64,000 nt of DNA from JASGKO01 sp049840595 (GCA_049840595.1 JASGKO010000042.1:244918-308917), one strand, 5' to 3'. Positions 47,149 through 57,319 are shown, counted from the first letter of the stretch. Translations and numbers: made by a program. The notes: generated from the letters alone by a model not told the origin.

Positions 47149-47460
47149 ATGATCCCTGGAGAAATCATCACCGCGCCGGAGGCGGCGGAAATCGAGACGA
47201 ACGCCGGGCTGGCCGTCATTGAACTCACCGTCTCCAACACCGGCGACCGCCCGATCCAGATCGGCAGCCATTTCCATTTCTACGAGGTGAACGAGGCGCT
47301 GCGCTTCGACCGGGAAAAGGCGCGCGGCTTCCGCCTCAACATCCCAGCCGGCACCGCCGTCCGCTTCGAACCCGGCGACACGAAAGCAGTGGAACTGGTC
47401 GCCCTCGGCGGGACCCGGGAAGTCTATGGCCTGAACGGCAAGGTGAACGGAAAGCTTTAA
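47149..47460 (+). CDS. ureB: Urease beta subunit
   Basis: Structural subunit, 103 residues: MIPGEIITAPEAAEIETNAG, RPIQIGSHFHFYEVNEALRFDREKARGFRLNIPAGTAVRFEPGDTKAVELV. The stop codon (TAATG) overlaps the start of the inserted GxxExxY gene, not ureC as expected. Confidence 0.96.
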   Translation: MIPGEIITAPEAAEIETNAGLAVIELTVSNTGDRPIQIGSHFHFYEVNEALRFDREKARGFRLNIPAGTAVRFEPGDTKAVELVALGGTREVYGLNGKVNGKL

Positions 47461-47864
47461 TGAACCACCAAGACACCAAGACACCAAGTTTGGAAGAGGT
47501 GGATGGCGTCGCCAAGCAAATCGTGGATGCGGCTTTCAAAGTCCACTCCTCCTTGGGGCCCGGGCTATTGGAAAGTGTTTACGAGGTCTGCCTCGCTCAT
47601 GAATTGCATCGCCGGGGATTGTCCTTCGATCGCCAGGTCAGCTTGCCAGTGGAATATGAAGGGCTTCGGTTGGAATCCGGGTTGCGGCTGGATCTGTTGG
47701 TAGCCGATTGCGTAATCGTGGAGATCAAGGCCGTGGAAGCCCTGCTTCCGGTTCACAAAGCACAGTTGCTCACGTATTTGAAACTTTCCGGCCATCACAT
47801 CGGCCTGCTCATTAACTTCAATACGCCATTGATCAAAGATGGCATCAAACGCCTCGCCTTATGA
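47460..47864 (+). CDS. GxxExxY protein (PD-(D/E)XK nuclease superfamily), cargo of a mobile-looking cassette
   Basis: 134-residue protein with the defining GxxExxY motif in LGPGLLESVYEVCL and a later LRLDLLVADCVIVEIKAVE that fits a PD-(D/E)XK nuclease core (Asp, Glu-x-Lys). Function is not established for the family. Its first codons (MNHQDTKTPS) are the left terminal repeat of the surrounding element, and its stop lies three bases before the right one. It interrupts the ureB-ureC junction and has nothing to do with urease chemistry. Confidence 0.9.
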   Translation: MNHQDTKTPSLEEVDGVAKQIVDAAFKVHSSLGPGLLESVYEVCLAHELHRRGLSFDRQVSLPVEYEGLRLESGLRLDLLVADCVIVEIKAVEALLPVHKAQLLTYLKLSGHHIGLLINFNTPLIKDGIKRLAL

Positions 47865-47894
47865 ATCTTGGTGCCTTGGTGTCTTGGTGGTGAA
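47461..47894. mobile_element. GxxExxY cassette with terminal inverted repeats and TGAA flanks, inserted in the urease operon
   Basis: Left repeat 47465-47488 and right repeat 47867-47890 are 24 bases long, inverted, and match at 23 positions (units of CCACCAAGA). Both are bordered by TGAA on the plus strand (47461-47464 and 47891-47894). The whole unit is 434 bases and contains only the GxxExxY gene. Removing it would bring ureB and ureC to within about 15-20 bases, the normal spacing. It shares its end structure with the gene-free element at 13658. Confidence 0.8.
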
Positions 47895-47907
47895 TCCCAT
47901 ATAGCCT

Positions 47908-49632
47908 ATGAAAATGACTCGCAAACAATACGCCGAGATGTTCGGCCCGACGGTTGGAGACAAGGTGCGGCTGGCGGACACGGAACTGTTCATCGAGGTG
48001 GAAAAAGACCTGATTGCTGAGAACGGTGCCCGCGGCGATGAGGTGAAATTTGGCGGTGGCAAAGTCATTCGCGATGGCATGGGCCAGTCCTCCACGGCGC
48101 TGGATGCCGAGTCGCTCGACCTGGTGATTACCAATGCCCTCATCCTCGACGCCGTCCAGGGCGTGATCAAAGCCGATATCGGCGTCAAATACGGTCGGAT
48201 TGTGGGGATTGGTCACGCGGGCAACCCGGGCATTCAACAAGGGATCACCCCGGGCATGGTGATCGGCGCGGCCACCGAGGTGATCGCGGGCGAAGGTTGC
48301 ATCGTCACCGCCGGCGGCATCGATACCCACATCCATTTCATCTGCCCGCAGCAGATCGAGCACGCGCTGGCGAGCGGCGTGACTACGATGATCGGCGGCG
48401 GCACCGGCCCCGCCCACGGCACTTACGCGACGACCTGCACCCCGGGCATCTGGAACATTCACCGGATGCTCGAGGCGGCGGATGAATATCCGATGAATCT
48501 CGGCTTTCTCGGCAAGGGCAACTGCTCGACGCCGGAGCCACTCCGCGAGCAGATTCTCGCCGGCGTGGTGGGCCTGAAGCTGCACGAGGACTGGGGCACC
48601 ACCCCGGCTGCCATCGACACCTGCCTGGGCGTCGCGGACGAGCTGGACGTGCAGGTGGCGATCCATACCGACACGCTCAACGAGGCGGGCTTTGTGGACG
48701 ACACGATCAAGGCCTTCAAGGGCCGCACCATCCACACCTTCCATAGCGAGGGCGCGGGCGGCGGGCATGCGCCGGATATCATCCGCGTCTGCGGCGAGGC
48801 GAATGTGCTCCCCTCGAGCACGAACCCGACCCGGCCCTTCACCGTGAATACGATCGATGAGCATCTCGACATGCTCATGGTCTGCCATCACCTCGACTCG
48901 AAGATCCCCGAGGACGTCGCCTTTGCCGAATCGCGCATCCGCCCCGAGACGATCGCCGCCGAGGATTTGCTGCACGATTTGGGCGCGTTTTCCATGATGT
49001 CGAGCGACTCCCAGGCGATGGGCCGCGTGGGCGAAGTGATTACCCGCACCTGGCAGACGGCGCACAAGATGAAGGTGCAATTCGGCGCACTCGACGCTCC
49101 CTCCGCCCACGCGGCGGCGGATAATTTTCGCGCCCTGCGCTACATCGCGAAATACACGATCAACCCCGCGATTTCACACGGCATCGCGCACGAAGTGGGC
49201 AGCATCGAAGTCGGCAAACTGGCCGATCTCGTGGTGTGGAAGCCCGCTTTCTTTGGCGTGAAGCCCGAGGTCATTCTCAAGGGTGGCCTGATCGCGATGG
49301 CGAACATGGGCGACCCGAATGCGAGTATCCCGACGCCGCAGCCGATGTTTTACCGCCCGCAATTCGCCTCGCATGGCCGGGCCAAATACGGGACGTCGCT
49401 CACCTTCGTCAGCGACGCCGGGCTGCGCTCGGGCAAGCTGCCCGCGGTGAGCAAGAAGCTCGTCGCGGTGAAGAACACCCGCCAGATCAGCAAGCGCGAC
49501 CTGCTCTGGAACGACCTGATGCCGAAGATCGAGGTGGACCCCGAAACCTACACGGTGAAGGCCGACGGTCGCGTGCTCACCTGCGAACCGGCCAAAGTGC
49601 TGCCGCTCGCCCAGCGGTATTTCCTCTTCTAG
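47908..49632 (+). CDS. ureC: Urease alpha (catalytic) subunit
   Basis: Nickel-containing catalytic subunit, 574 residues, frame intact. Metal ligands: GGIDTHIHF (HxH), the carbamylated Lys in GLKLHEDWGTTP, HTDTLNE and HSEGAGGGHAPDI, with the flap Cys in MVCHHLD. Urea becomes ammonia and carbamate. Start MKMTRKQYAEMFGPTVGDKVRL. The upstream spacing has been altered by the inserted cassette, and no clear ribosome-binding site precedes ATG 47908. Confidence 0.97.
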   Translation: MKMTRKQYAEMFGPTVGDKVRLADTELFIEVEKDLIAENGARGDEVKFGGGKVIRDGMGQSSTALDAESLDLVITNALILDAVQGVIKADIGVKYGRIVGIGHAGNPGIQQGITPGMVIGAATEVIAGEGCIVTAGGIDTHIHFICPQQIEHALASGVTTMIGGGTGPAHGTYATTCTPGIWNIHRMLEAADEYPMNLGFLGKGNCSTPEPLREQILAGVVGLKLHEDWGTTPAAIDTCLGVADELDVQVAIHTDTLNEAGFVDDTIKAFKGRTIHTFHSEGAGGGHAPDIIRVCGEANVLPSSTNPTRPFTVNTIDEHLDMLMVCHHLDSKIPEDVAFAESRIRPETIAAEDLLHDLGAFSMMSSDSQAMGRVGEVITRTWQTAHKMKVQFGALDAPSAHAAADNFRALRYIAKYTINPAISHGIAHEVGSIEVGKLADLVVWKPAFFGVKPEVILKGGLIAMANMGDPNASIPTPQPMFYRPQFASHGRAKYGTSLTFVSDAGLRSGKLPAVSKKLVAVKNTRQISKRDLLWNDLMPKIEVDPETYTVKADGRVLTCEPAKVLPLAQRYFLF

Positions 49633-49663
49633 AAAAACGTCACCTGAAATTTGCGCACCCGGC

Positions 49664-50122
49664 ATGGAAAAAGCTGGTTTTACACCTGTGCCCATCGAAA
49701 TCATCCGCCAACCGTTGCCCAAGCACCAGATCGCTGCGCGTCGCGTCGAACTGCGCGTCGAGCGTGGGACCCTGGAAAAGCGTCGCTGGCGTGGGGTCGC
49801 CGCGGATGAGCGCGAATTTGGCTTCGACCTGGATAAGGCCATGCACGATGGCGCGGCCTTCTTCGAATCGCCGGAGGCGGTCTATGTGCTCGTGCAACTC
49901 CCCGAGCCGGTGATCGAGATCAACATCGCCGAGGCCGATGCGCCCCGGGCCGCCCAGCTTGGCTGGCTCATGGGCAACCTGCACTTCCCAATCCAGGTCA
50001 CGCCCACCGTCATCCGCATTGCCGACGACCCGGCCGTGCACCAGGCGCTGAAGCGGGAGCACCTCCGCTACCGCGAGGCGATTGAGGTGTTTCATCCCCT
50101 GCGCGGCGGCCATCACCACTAG
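49664..50122 (+). CDS. ureE: Urease accessory nickel metallochaperone UreE
   Basis: Delivers Ni to urease apoprotein, 152 residues. Features: LPKHQIAARRVELRVERGTLEKRRWRGVAADEREFGFDL, LGWLMGNLHFPIQV (around the conserved metal-site His), and a C-terminal GGHHH tail, a short version of the His-rich tail of UreE proteins. It lies 31 bases after ureC. Confidence 0.9.
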   Translation: MEKAGFTPVPIEIIRQPLPKHQIAARRVELRVERGTLEKRRWRGVAADEREFGFDLDKAMHDGAAFFESPEAVYVLVQLPEPVIEINIAEADAPRAAQLGWLMGNLHFPIQVTPTVIRIADDPAVHQALKREHLRYREAIEVFHPLRGGHHH

Positions 50123-50174
50123 TTTCCCAAAAAGCTGGGAATAAGCGACGAGTCCGGTGCTCCTATAGAGTAGT

Positions 50175-50738
50175 ATGAAGACCTTTTCGTTTCCGATTTT
50201 TCTCACCACCGCCGTGCTGGCGACCGGCCTCTGGCTCACGGCCAGCCTGCGCGCGGATGACAAGGCCAAGCCCGACGCCAGCCCGACCGCCACGGTGAAG
50301 GCCGACGCCAAAGCCGATCTCAAAAGCCGCCTCACGCCCGAGCAATACCACGTCGCCATCCAGTGCGGGACCGAGCCGCCTTTCCACAATGCCTATTGGG
50401 ACAACCACACCCCGGGCATCTACGTGGATATCATCAGCGGCAAGCCCCTCTTCACTTCGCTGGACAAGTTCGATTCCGGCACCGGCTGGCCCAGCTTCAG
50501 CAAGCCGATCAACAATGGCGAGATCATGGAGAAAAAGGACGATTCCCTCGGCATGGAACGCACCGAAGTCCGCTCCAAGAGCGGCGACGACCACCTCGGC
50601 CACGTCTTCGACGACGGCCCCACCCCCACCGGTCTGCGCTACTGCATCAACTCCGCCGCCCTCCGCTTCATCCCGGTGGAGAAGCTGAAGGAAGAAGGTT
50701 ACGGCGAATTTCTGCCCCTGTTTCAGAAGAAGCAGTAG
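50175..50738 (+). CDS. msrB: Exported peptide-methionine (R)-S-oxide reductase
   Basis: Repairs oxidised methionine. Catalytic Cys in LRYCINSAALRF, with a resolving-type Cys in AIQCGTEPPF; GKPLFTSLDKFDSGTGWPSF and DDHLGHVFDDGP are family blocks. The zinc CxxC pairs of many MsrB proteins are absent. A signal peptide (MKTFSFPIFLTTAVLATGLWLTASLRA) and a Lys/Ala/Pro linker indicate a periplasmic enzyme. Its place between ureE and ureF is unusual. Confidence 0.92.
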   Translation: MKTFSFPIFLTTAVLATGLWLTASLRADDKAKPDASPTATVKADAKADLKSRLTPEQYHVAIQCGTEPPFHNAYWDNHTPGIYVDIISGKPLFTSLDKFDSGTGWPSFSKPINNGEIMEKKDDSLGMERTEVRSKSGDDHLGHVFDDGPTPTGLRYCINSAALRFIPVEKLKEEGYGEFLPLFQKKQ

Positions 50739-50823
50739 GTGGAAAAATGATCGTTGGGCGATGATGGTTGATAGGATCGGACTTGGAAAGTGCGCGCAAC
50801 CCTGTCTTGATGACGCGCGAAAC

Positions 50824-51555
50824 ATGGCCGAGGGCGACTCCATTTCCAAACCAGCCGCAGGCACCAGCGGTGATTCCTTCGACTGGCTGCCGCTGGTGCT
50901 CCAGACAGTGGACCCGCTTTTCCCCACGGGAGCCTATGCGCATTCGCTGGGCCTGGAGGAAATGGCGCGGATCGGCGTAGTGCACAATGAGGCCACGCTC
51001 CGGGATTTCCTGCACCAGCAAATCATCCCCGCGCTCACCCACCACGAATTGCCCTTCCTGCGCTTTGCCTGGGAAGCTGCGACGCGCAATGATCTGCCTG
51101 GTCTGATCGCTCTCGACACCGAAATCTCCGCCTGGAAACTCAGCCGCGAACTCCGCGAGGCCAGCACCCAGCTCGGCACCCGCCGGTTGCGAATGCTCCG
51201 GCAGCTCAGCGACCGCGAGTTACTCGCCAGCTTCGAGCAAGCGATCACTCGCAATGAAGCAGCCGGCCATCACCTCATCGTCGGTGCCCTGCAATATGCG
51301 ACCACTCCGCTCCAGGCCGCCCTCGCCGCGTATTTCTACCAATCGCTCGCCGGCTTCGGCAGTGCTGCATTGAAGCTGATCCGGATCGGCCAGGAAGGCT
51401 GCCAGCGCGTGCTGGCCGAAGGCCTGCGCAGTTGCCCGATCGCGATCGCCGACTCGCTCACGGTTCCGCGCGAAGACGCCGGCTGGTTCAACCCCCTGCT
51501 GGAAATCGCCAGCATGCGCCACGAGCGCGCCTTCGAGCGGCTGTTTATTTCCTAA
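50824..51555 (+). CDS. ureF: Urease accessory protein UreF
   Basis: GTPase-regulating accessory protein in nickel insertion, 243 residues. DPLFPTGAYAHSLGLEEMARIGVVHNEATLRDFL matches the UreF start, followed by the all-helical body. ATG 50824 (MAEGDSISK) is preferred; longer in-frame starts reach back to 50761. ureG and ureD, its usual partners, do not follow: the next gene is on the other strand. Confidence 0.9.
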   Translation: MAEGDSISKPAAGTSGDSFDWLPLVLQTVDPLFPTGAYAHSLGLEEMARIGVVHNEATLRDFLHQQIIPALTHHELPFLRFAWEAATRNDLPGLIALDTEISAWKLSRELREASTQLGTRRLRMLRQLSDRELLASFEQAITRNEAAGHHLIVGALQYATTPLQAALAAYFYQSLAGFGSAALKLIRIGQEGCQRVLAEGLRSCPIAIADSLTVPREDAGWFNPLLEIASMRHERAFERLFIS

Positions 51556-51558
51556 AAA

Positions 51559-52344
51559 TCAAAACGAGGCCGATGGATGCATCTGCACCGCCCTTTGAGG
51601 ATTAAGGTTATTGAGCAGCGTTTGCACTAACTCGGGGTAGGATAATTCCACCGAAGGAGCTGCTCCAAATTCGTAAGTGTGCCCTTCTCCATTTTCCACA
51701 AGGGCCACGGGAAGACGTGTCTTCAAATCAATGTAAGCGGCCAAGTGTTCAACCTGCTGCCCCGCATCCAGCACCGATTTTGCAGCAGGGGAAGGAGCGG
51801 CAACGGCTGCGGCATCTTCAACCGGCTTCTTGAACTCAATGCACGGCTTCCCACCAATGTTCTTAATTCCAGTATAGTAATCTTTGGTTATCCACTGAAA
51901 CCCCGGAAAGTCGGTGGTCGAATAATCGGTATACATCACGGGGATATTATTCGGATCTACGTGGGCGATGTATTTTTGGATGTAGTAATTCTTTCCATCC
52001 GGCCAAATTGTAATCTGATAACCTTGTCCACACCAAGTCGTCCATACCTGATTGTTCTCATCCAGCGTTTGCTTTTTGATAGTGTTCCCTGTTTTGGTAA
52101 CTACCACTTTTGCCGCCCATATACGTTTTGCAGCTTTATCGTCCACTTTATTTTCACTGGCAGAGGTTGCCTGCTTGCTTGCTCCCACCAAAGTAATTAC
52201 CCACTGGGCCATATTCGGAGCTCGTTTTAAAAATAAGGGCCCGGACGGAAGGGGCGGCGGCGCCTGAGGAGTTGGAGGCTGTTGAGCCGCCAAATCGAGC
52301 GTCAGCACGAGAGAAACGAGAAGGAACTTTACAAGCGTTTTCAT
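51559..52344 (-). CDS. Secreted hypothetical protein coupled to the Verru_Chthon A gene
   Basis: 261 residues with a signal peptide (MKTLVKFLLVSLVLTLDLAAQ) and a Pro-rich linker; rest unrecognised (WTTWCGQGYQITIWPDGKNYYIQ, GHTYEFGAAPSVELSYPELVQTLLNNLNP). Its ATG overlaps the stop of the upstream gene by four bases, so the two proteins are made together. A role in the same surface or pilus-like process is inference. Confidence 0.75.
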   Translation of the reverse strand: MKTLVKFLLVSLVLTLDLAAQQPPTPQAPPPLPSGPLFLKRAPNMAQWVITLVGASKQATSASENKVDDKAAKRIWAAKVVVTKTGNTIKKQTLDENNQVWTTWCGQGYQITIWPDGKNYYIQKYIAHVDPNNIPVMYTDYSTTDFPGFQWITKDYYTGIKNIGGKPCIEFKKPVEDAAAVAAPSPAAKSVLDAGQQVEHLAAYIDLKTRLPVALVENGEGHTYEFGAAPSVELSYPELVQTLLNNLNPQRAVQMHPSASF

Positions 52345-55300
52345 TCTTTTACGACTTCTATTTGTTTATCAATAACCTGACCGGTATAACGATCAATTGC
52401 CACGTGCACCCAATAACGCTGCTCTCCCTGGACCATGAACGCAGCGAGGGGATTGGAGGCAGAGGAAGCAACCGGAGGGTAGTAGCCCGTTTGTGCGACT
52501 ATATCGATCATCAAGTTCCAGACCCGGGTCTGCCCCGTCGCGGCCAAAGCCCGAACGGTTGCATTCCGGAGGCGTTGAGAGACTTGATTATTATAACCGG
52601 TTGTAGATGTATCCTGGCTTAGTAGATAGCTCAGGTTGGGAGGATTTTTAGTGGGCGCCACCATCGTGGTTTCTTTTCCACTAAATCCCACATAAGACAA
52701 GGAGCCATCCACCCCTCCATTGGAGGCACTGACTGAGCTATTCCATCGACCGCATAAATCACTGACGTTACTTAGCGGGCCACTACCCGATCCCAAAGTG
52801 GCCGTTAAATCGGAAGTCCTACTGACCAACGCCTGCGAAATGTCAGTTGCCGAGGCCACTCCAGTGGAAGCCAAAAAGCTGGAAGAAGCGGCGAACTCAT
52901 TCTACTAAGCCCCCCGAAAGGATTGCCTGAAGAACCGGGGCTTGCCGGTGTTTAAGTCCACCTTTCCGGCGATCACCGAATCGGAAGTTTGTGAATCATT
53001 AATACAAAACACATCCAGCAAGCCGCTGTATCCACACTCAGGGGTGGTGAAGTCCAGGTTTCTCCACGGCATACCGCTGGAGGCATATCCCAGCTCTGCG
53101 ACCGAACGGAATGGACGGTTAAGAATCATGGGACGACTTGGTGTTTGCGCACTGATCGGTGTGCCAACTCCCAAGGTGGAATACGTGGTCGCAACCGCCT
53201 GGGGATCGCCTGTAGCTGCGCCAGAGGGTGGAACGACACCTGCATCCGTAGAAGAGGGCTGCAAATATGCCGCCATGCCCCTTCGAACCACGCCATCTGC
53301 GTCCGTATAATAGCATTGGGTTCCTGAGCTTCCCTGGCCGACGCCACCATTTGTCGCCCATCCACCTGTCTTCACATTGGCATTGTTTTGCGACAGGAGG
53401 CCGGGTCTGAAATGGGTGGAATTATTAGTAGTTCCCATGCCTGGTTGATAAAAACCGAAGGTCGATGAGAGCGGAGCACCCACAAATCCATTGTAGTTAT
53501 CAGGTCGTATGCTCCAGATGGCATTTTGTGCCGCAGCGTTGGTATTGTAGGTGGTAAACACCGCCGGATCCGGTGGCGCACCTGCTCCCGCTTTTTGTTG
53601 GGCATTCGGTACGGGCTGCTATAAGAGGAGTAAGATGGCGGCCATTCGAATACTTGCCGCGATTGATTGTAGGCCCAGGCACAATCGATGGTGCCAAAGC
53701 GACCAGTCCGCGGATCAATGAAGATCCGTCCATTATCATTTCCAATCAGATAGGAGGGGTCAATGTAATTGGGCCGGGCGCCGGACGTATCCGGTCGATT
53801 GGCTCCACCATCCATGATCGAATCCATGCACTTTTCATCATAGGTGATCCACCGGTTTGAGCCGGGGTATCTCGTATTGAACACGGATGGTGATATGATT
53901 GCCCGAGCCGCTTCCTGCCAGAAAGGCATTGCAAATTCGATTAGTCGGAGCCAACCCGCTCACCGTCGCATTCCACGCCAAGGGAAACGCCCCCATGTAG
54001 AACCCGATATAGGTCCCGTTGTCACCCGTCCCATTACTTGTATAGAACGGGCAGGAGATTCCAGACACCCCATTCACACCGATTACACCACGGGCATTAT
54101 GGTAGGGCGACAAAATCGATTCGCTGAGCACCAGGTTGGTGGAAGCCACGGCCAGATTACTTCCCGCAGGAACCGAAGGTTTGATTAAAAGTGTGGGTTC
54201 CCGGAACAGGTCGATCCGATTAGCTGGGATGGTAAACGTCATGGCCGTATTACTCTGGTTCCATGAAAGGTTCTTGAAAGGGCTCACCCCTCCGGTCGTG
54301 GCGGTAGGCGGGCAGGATTGCCAGTCCGTGGGCAAGCTGTATCGATTTTTGGGATACACCACGAAAGCATTGGGATCCGGAGTGGGAGGCGTGGTGATGT
54401 TGGGTAGTCCTCCCATCGCAGTAATCCGGAAGCTGGTAGGCCGAAGGTTGCTGGTCGCCGCACTTGGATTCCAAGTATGTGGATTCCAGATTTCTGGTTG
54501 TTGAAAAGCGGCCCCCAGCCCTTCGTTTCCTGTGACAAGCGTCCCAGACGCCGGGTCATTATTTCTACTGGTGAAAGACGGATTCGATTCCTTCAATTTC
54601 ATCATGCTTCCACGCAACCGGTAAAAATAAGGCAGGTCTTCCACCCCACGGCATTCGCGAATTTGAGACAACTCGGGATCGTAAAAATCAATGCGCGTTG
54701 GGTAACTATCCAAATCAAACTGGTCGATGATATTGGCCCCAATCTGGATAACGGCCCCATTGGTCGAAGCATCGAGCGTTGCCTGATAGCCACCCGGAGT
54801 ACTAAGGGAAGGAGCTGCGGAAGACTTGGTAATCGCTCCCGTATTGACGGCGGCTCGCAATAATTCAAAAAAATCGGGGTCTCGGTTCTGAACTGGATTA
54901 CTTGTTCCCACGAGTGTTTTGATCGGGATTGCACTCGGGTTCATGGTTACCAATGGGGTGGTCCCATCGTGGCTGTAAACCCATACTTTCAAGCTGCTGT
55001 TATTCGGATCCGCCACCCAGCTAAGGCCGAAATAGTTAAAGACATTTTGCGGAGTTCCCTGCAGAAGAAAAGCATCCGTAAAACCGTATGAATCCTTGAG
55101 CGCCGTAACGTAGCTCGGATCCAATTGTGAATTATAGCTGGTACCATTGAGAGTGATTGGTCCCGCATAGGTAAGCCATGCCAGCCGATTCAGAGCGAAA
55201 CGTCGTTTGACCAATGGATCTCCGATTTGGGCGGAAGTCCCATTGTTTCTGGTGAAACTCGTAGTCGCCCGCGCGGTCAGAAATGAGGGATTGATCACAT

Positions 55301-56655
55301 CGTCCCCATTCACCGAATCATTCCCTCCGGTGGCGATCGTGGTCACCTTGGGACGACTAGAGCTCGGCACAAACGATGGTTGTTCCAAACCCCGACTAAA
55401 AGTAGTCAGGTATTGAGGAGCGTTTAACTGCGTCGTATCGGTCGAGGAAAGATTTGTGAGGAAGGAGAGCAGTTGCTGGCGACTGCTAAACCGATGGTCG
55501 GATTGACCGGTGCTACTCAACGACAAATTCGCCGCCCGCTTTGCTCCAGATGTATCCTGGAGGACATAATTGTAATAAGTGTAGGCGGATGCTCCGTTAG
55601 CATCGAAGCTAAAATTGGGGTAAGTGCTCGAGATGGTTCCCGCGGTAGAGGCCGCACCTTTGTAAGTGACATCCTGGATGCTGGAATAGTTTCTCCAAGC
55701 CACGAGTTGGGCGGCATATTTGTTGGCATTGGTCCCGCTCCCGCCAGCGGTAAATACCTGCGAGAGATCGGCAAAGGCTTCAGATAATTTATATTCAGGA
55801 TACGGGGTGGCACTTTGGACGGGGGTGGGACTCGGATATCCCGCCACATTGGCATCCAAAAGGCCTCCCTCATTATAAATGTTATAAGCATAACGTCCGA
55901 CTACAACGCTGCCATCCGCCGTGGCCGTGCCGGTATATCTGCCTCGCATGATTGCAGTAGTCGGCAGCGTCGTAGCAGTAACGTTGGTTCCGTTTCTGGT
56001 CACCAATACCCAATCTGGAACCTGCAAGCCGTTATGCACCGACTTATCCGGAGTAAAATCACTGGAGGATGTAGGTTTGAAAAAGAGTGGCTTATTCCAG
56101 CGCGCCGCGGAAATGGAGCGCCCATTCAAGGAGGCGGTGGTGGTTGGAATATTCGCCGCCCGGTTACTGGGAGGATAAGCGCTCGCGGCCCCCGGGTAGC
56201 TTGAATTCGAGGCTGGAAAAAACGTGCTTCCGTAGGCGCTTTGCTTTACCAAATTCGGCACCGCCGAAGGAGCTGGTGTCGCCAAGGGAGCTGTAACAGT
56301 CCCAGCAAAGGTAAGATACGGCACTACCGATGCCGTTGATCCATTCGTAGAGTTGACCACCGGAACAAGAATATTGGAAGTGTTGGGAGCCGTCCCCACG
56401 CTGGTCACCGTGGATCCGGCCAGCCATTTCCTGCCGGAGGTCGTCGATGATGGAATTGGTGGCGCCTTGGGCGAAAAGCTGGACTTTCGTCTGCGTGGCG
56501 CTGCTGGTGGAAATCTGGCGATCGGACATGGCGCGGGAGAAGTAGGCCACGACCAGACCGGTGAGCAGGACGACGAAGGCGAGAACGATGATCAAGGCCA
56601 CGCCTCGGGTGCCCCGATGGGCACTGGGATGAAAGGCAGGGGTGGAATGGCTCAT
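52341..56655 (-). CDS. Verru_Chthon cassette protein A (five frameshifts)
   Basis: Very large protein (about 1430 residues once joined). The N-terminus RGVALIIVLAFVVLLTGLVVAYFSRAM is a PilX/pseudopilin-like helix, followed by a Thr/Ser/Asn-rich extracellular body, as in the 'Verru_Chthon cassette protein A' family that I recall from Verrucomicrobia. Frame changes: near 56430, 53885, 53600, 52945 and 52912. The last two hide GKPPVLQAILSGGLVNEFAASS; without them one would read two in-frame TAG codons. The start has a strong AAGGAG nine bases before ATG 56655. Function unknown; possibly a surface-structure component. Confidence 0.8.
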
Positions 56656-57319
56656 AAAATGGACTCCTTTTTTGAAGAAAGCGCTTACTGGAAGGGGTGT
56701 TTAAACGCCGCTTGGGGGACAGCGAGGAGGGGCAGGCATTGCCGCCACCGTCCGCCGCCGAAATGCACCCGCTGGGGAACGGTCTGCACCAAGGCCGATG
56801 AAGGCCTGGCCGGAAGCAACGATGGATGGAATGAGTTCACAGGGTTTGCGGGGAACGAACGATTGAGGGTTAATTTGTAATTATATTGTATTGCTCTGCT
56901 CGTCATGGTCACAATGGGTTACATTGTTAACTCGGCAGCCGGATTGTTGGTTAAACGGTTTATTAATCGGCGGTTTACAGGGAGGGTTTAGCGATGGACG
57001 GGGGTGGATGGGTCGGGATCAAAGGTGTTCCGTCATGGAAAGAACCGATTTCATGGCTTCATCGCCCAGCCGGGAAGTGCAGGGGGCAAGGGCCGTTGCA
57101 GCGTTTGAGCGTCTGCCAAATCGCACCCGGTGGGGGAATTTGGGGGAATCGGCTCAAGCGTGGGGGGCAAAGCCAAAGGGGAAATGGGGGACTGGGAAAA
57201 CATCCGCCACCCCGAAGCCCTTCGCAAGCCGGGAATCTTCAAGCCCTGCAGAAGGCCGGCCTTCACCGGATGGCAAGTTTTCCTTGCGGCAATTTTGGCT
57301 GCCGGGATAGCGTGCAGCG
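56656..57319. other. Intergenic region between the divergent Verru_Chthon A and epimerase genes
   Basis: 664 bases with no credible gene. It contains a candidate promoter for the Verru_Chthon A gene (56885-56914). The segment 57000-57300 is G-rich on the plus strand with no recognised feature. The AT-rich part near 56860-56960 is probably the shared promoter zone. Confidence 0.5.
56885..56914 (-). promoter_or_regulatory. Candidate sigma-70-type promoter for the Verru_Chthon A gene
   Basis: Minus strand: TTGTGA (56909-56914), an 18-base spacer, then TACAAT (56885-56890) with TATAAT overlapping just downstream. It implies a leader of about 220 bases. Confidence 0.35.

Noticed and set aside
47460..47864. 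GxxExxY gene as a new urease subunit or accessory protein because of its place in the operon
   Set aside because: Its motifs are those of a nuclease-like family and it is bounded by terminal repeats, which explains the position by insertion.
52905..52912. Amber readthrough: two consecutive in-frame TAG codons inside the Verru_Chthon A gene
   Set aside because: A pair of compensating single-base indels restores a family-like sequence (PPVLQAILSGGLVNEF) with no stop, and the same gene has three other indels.
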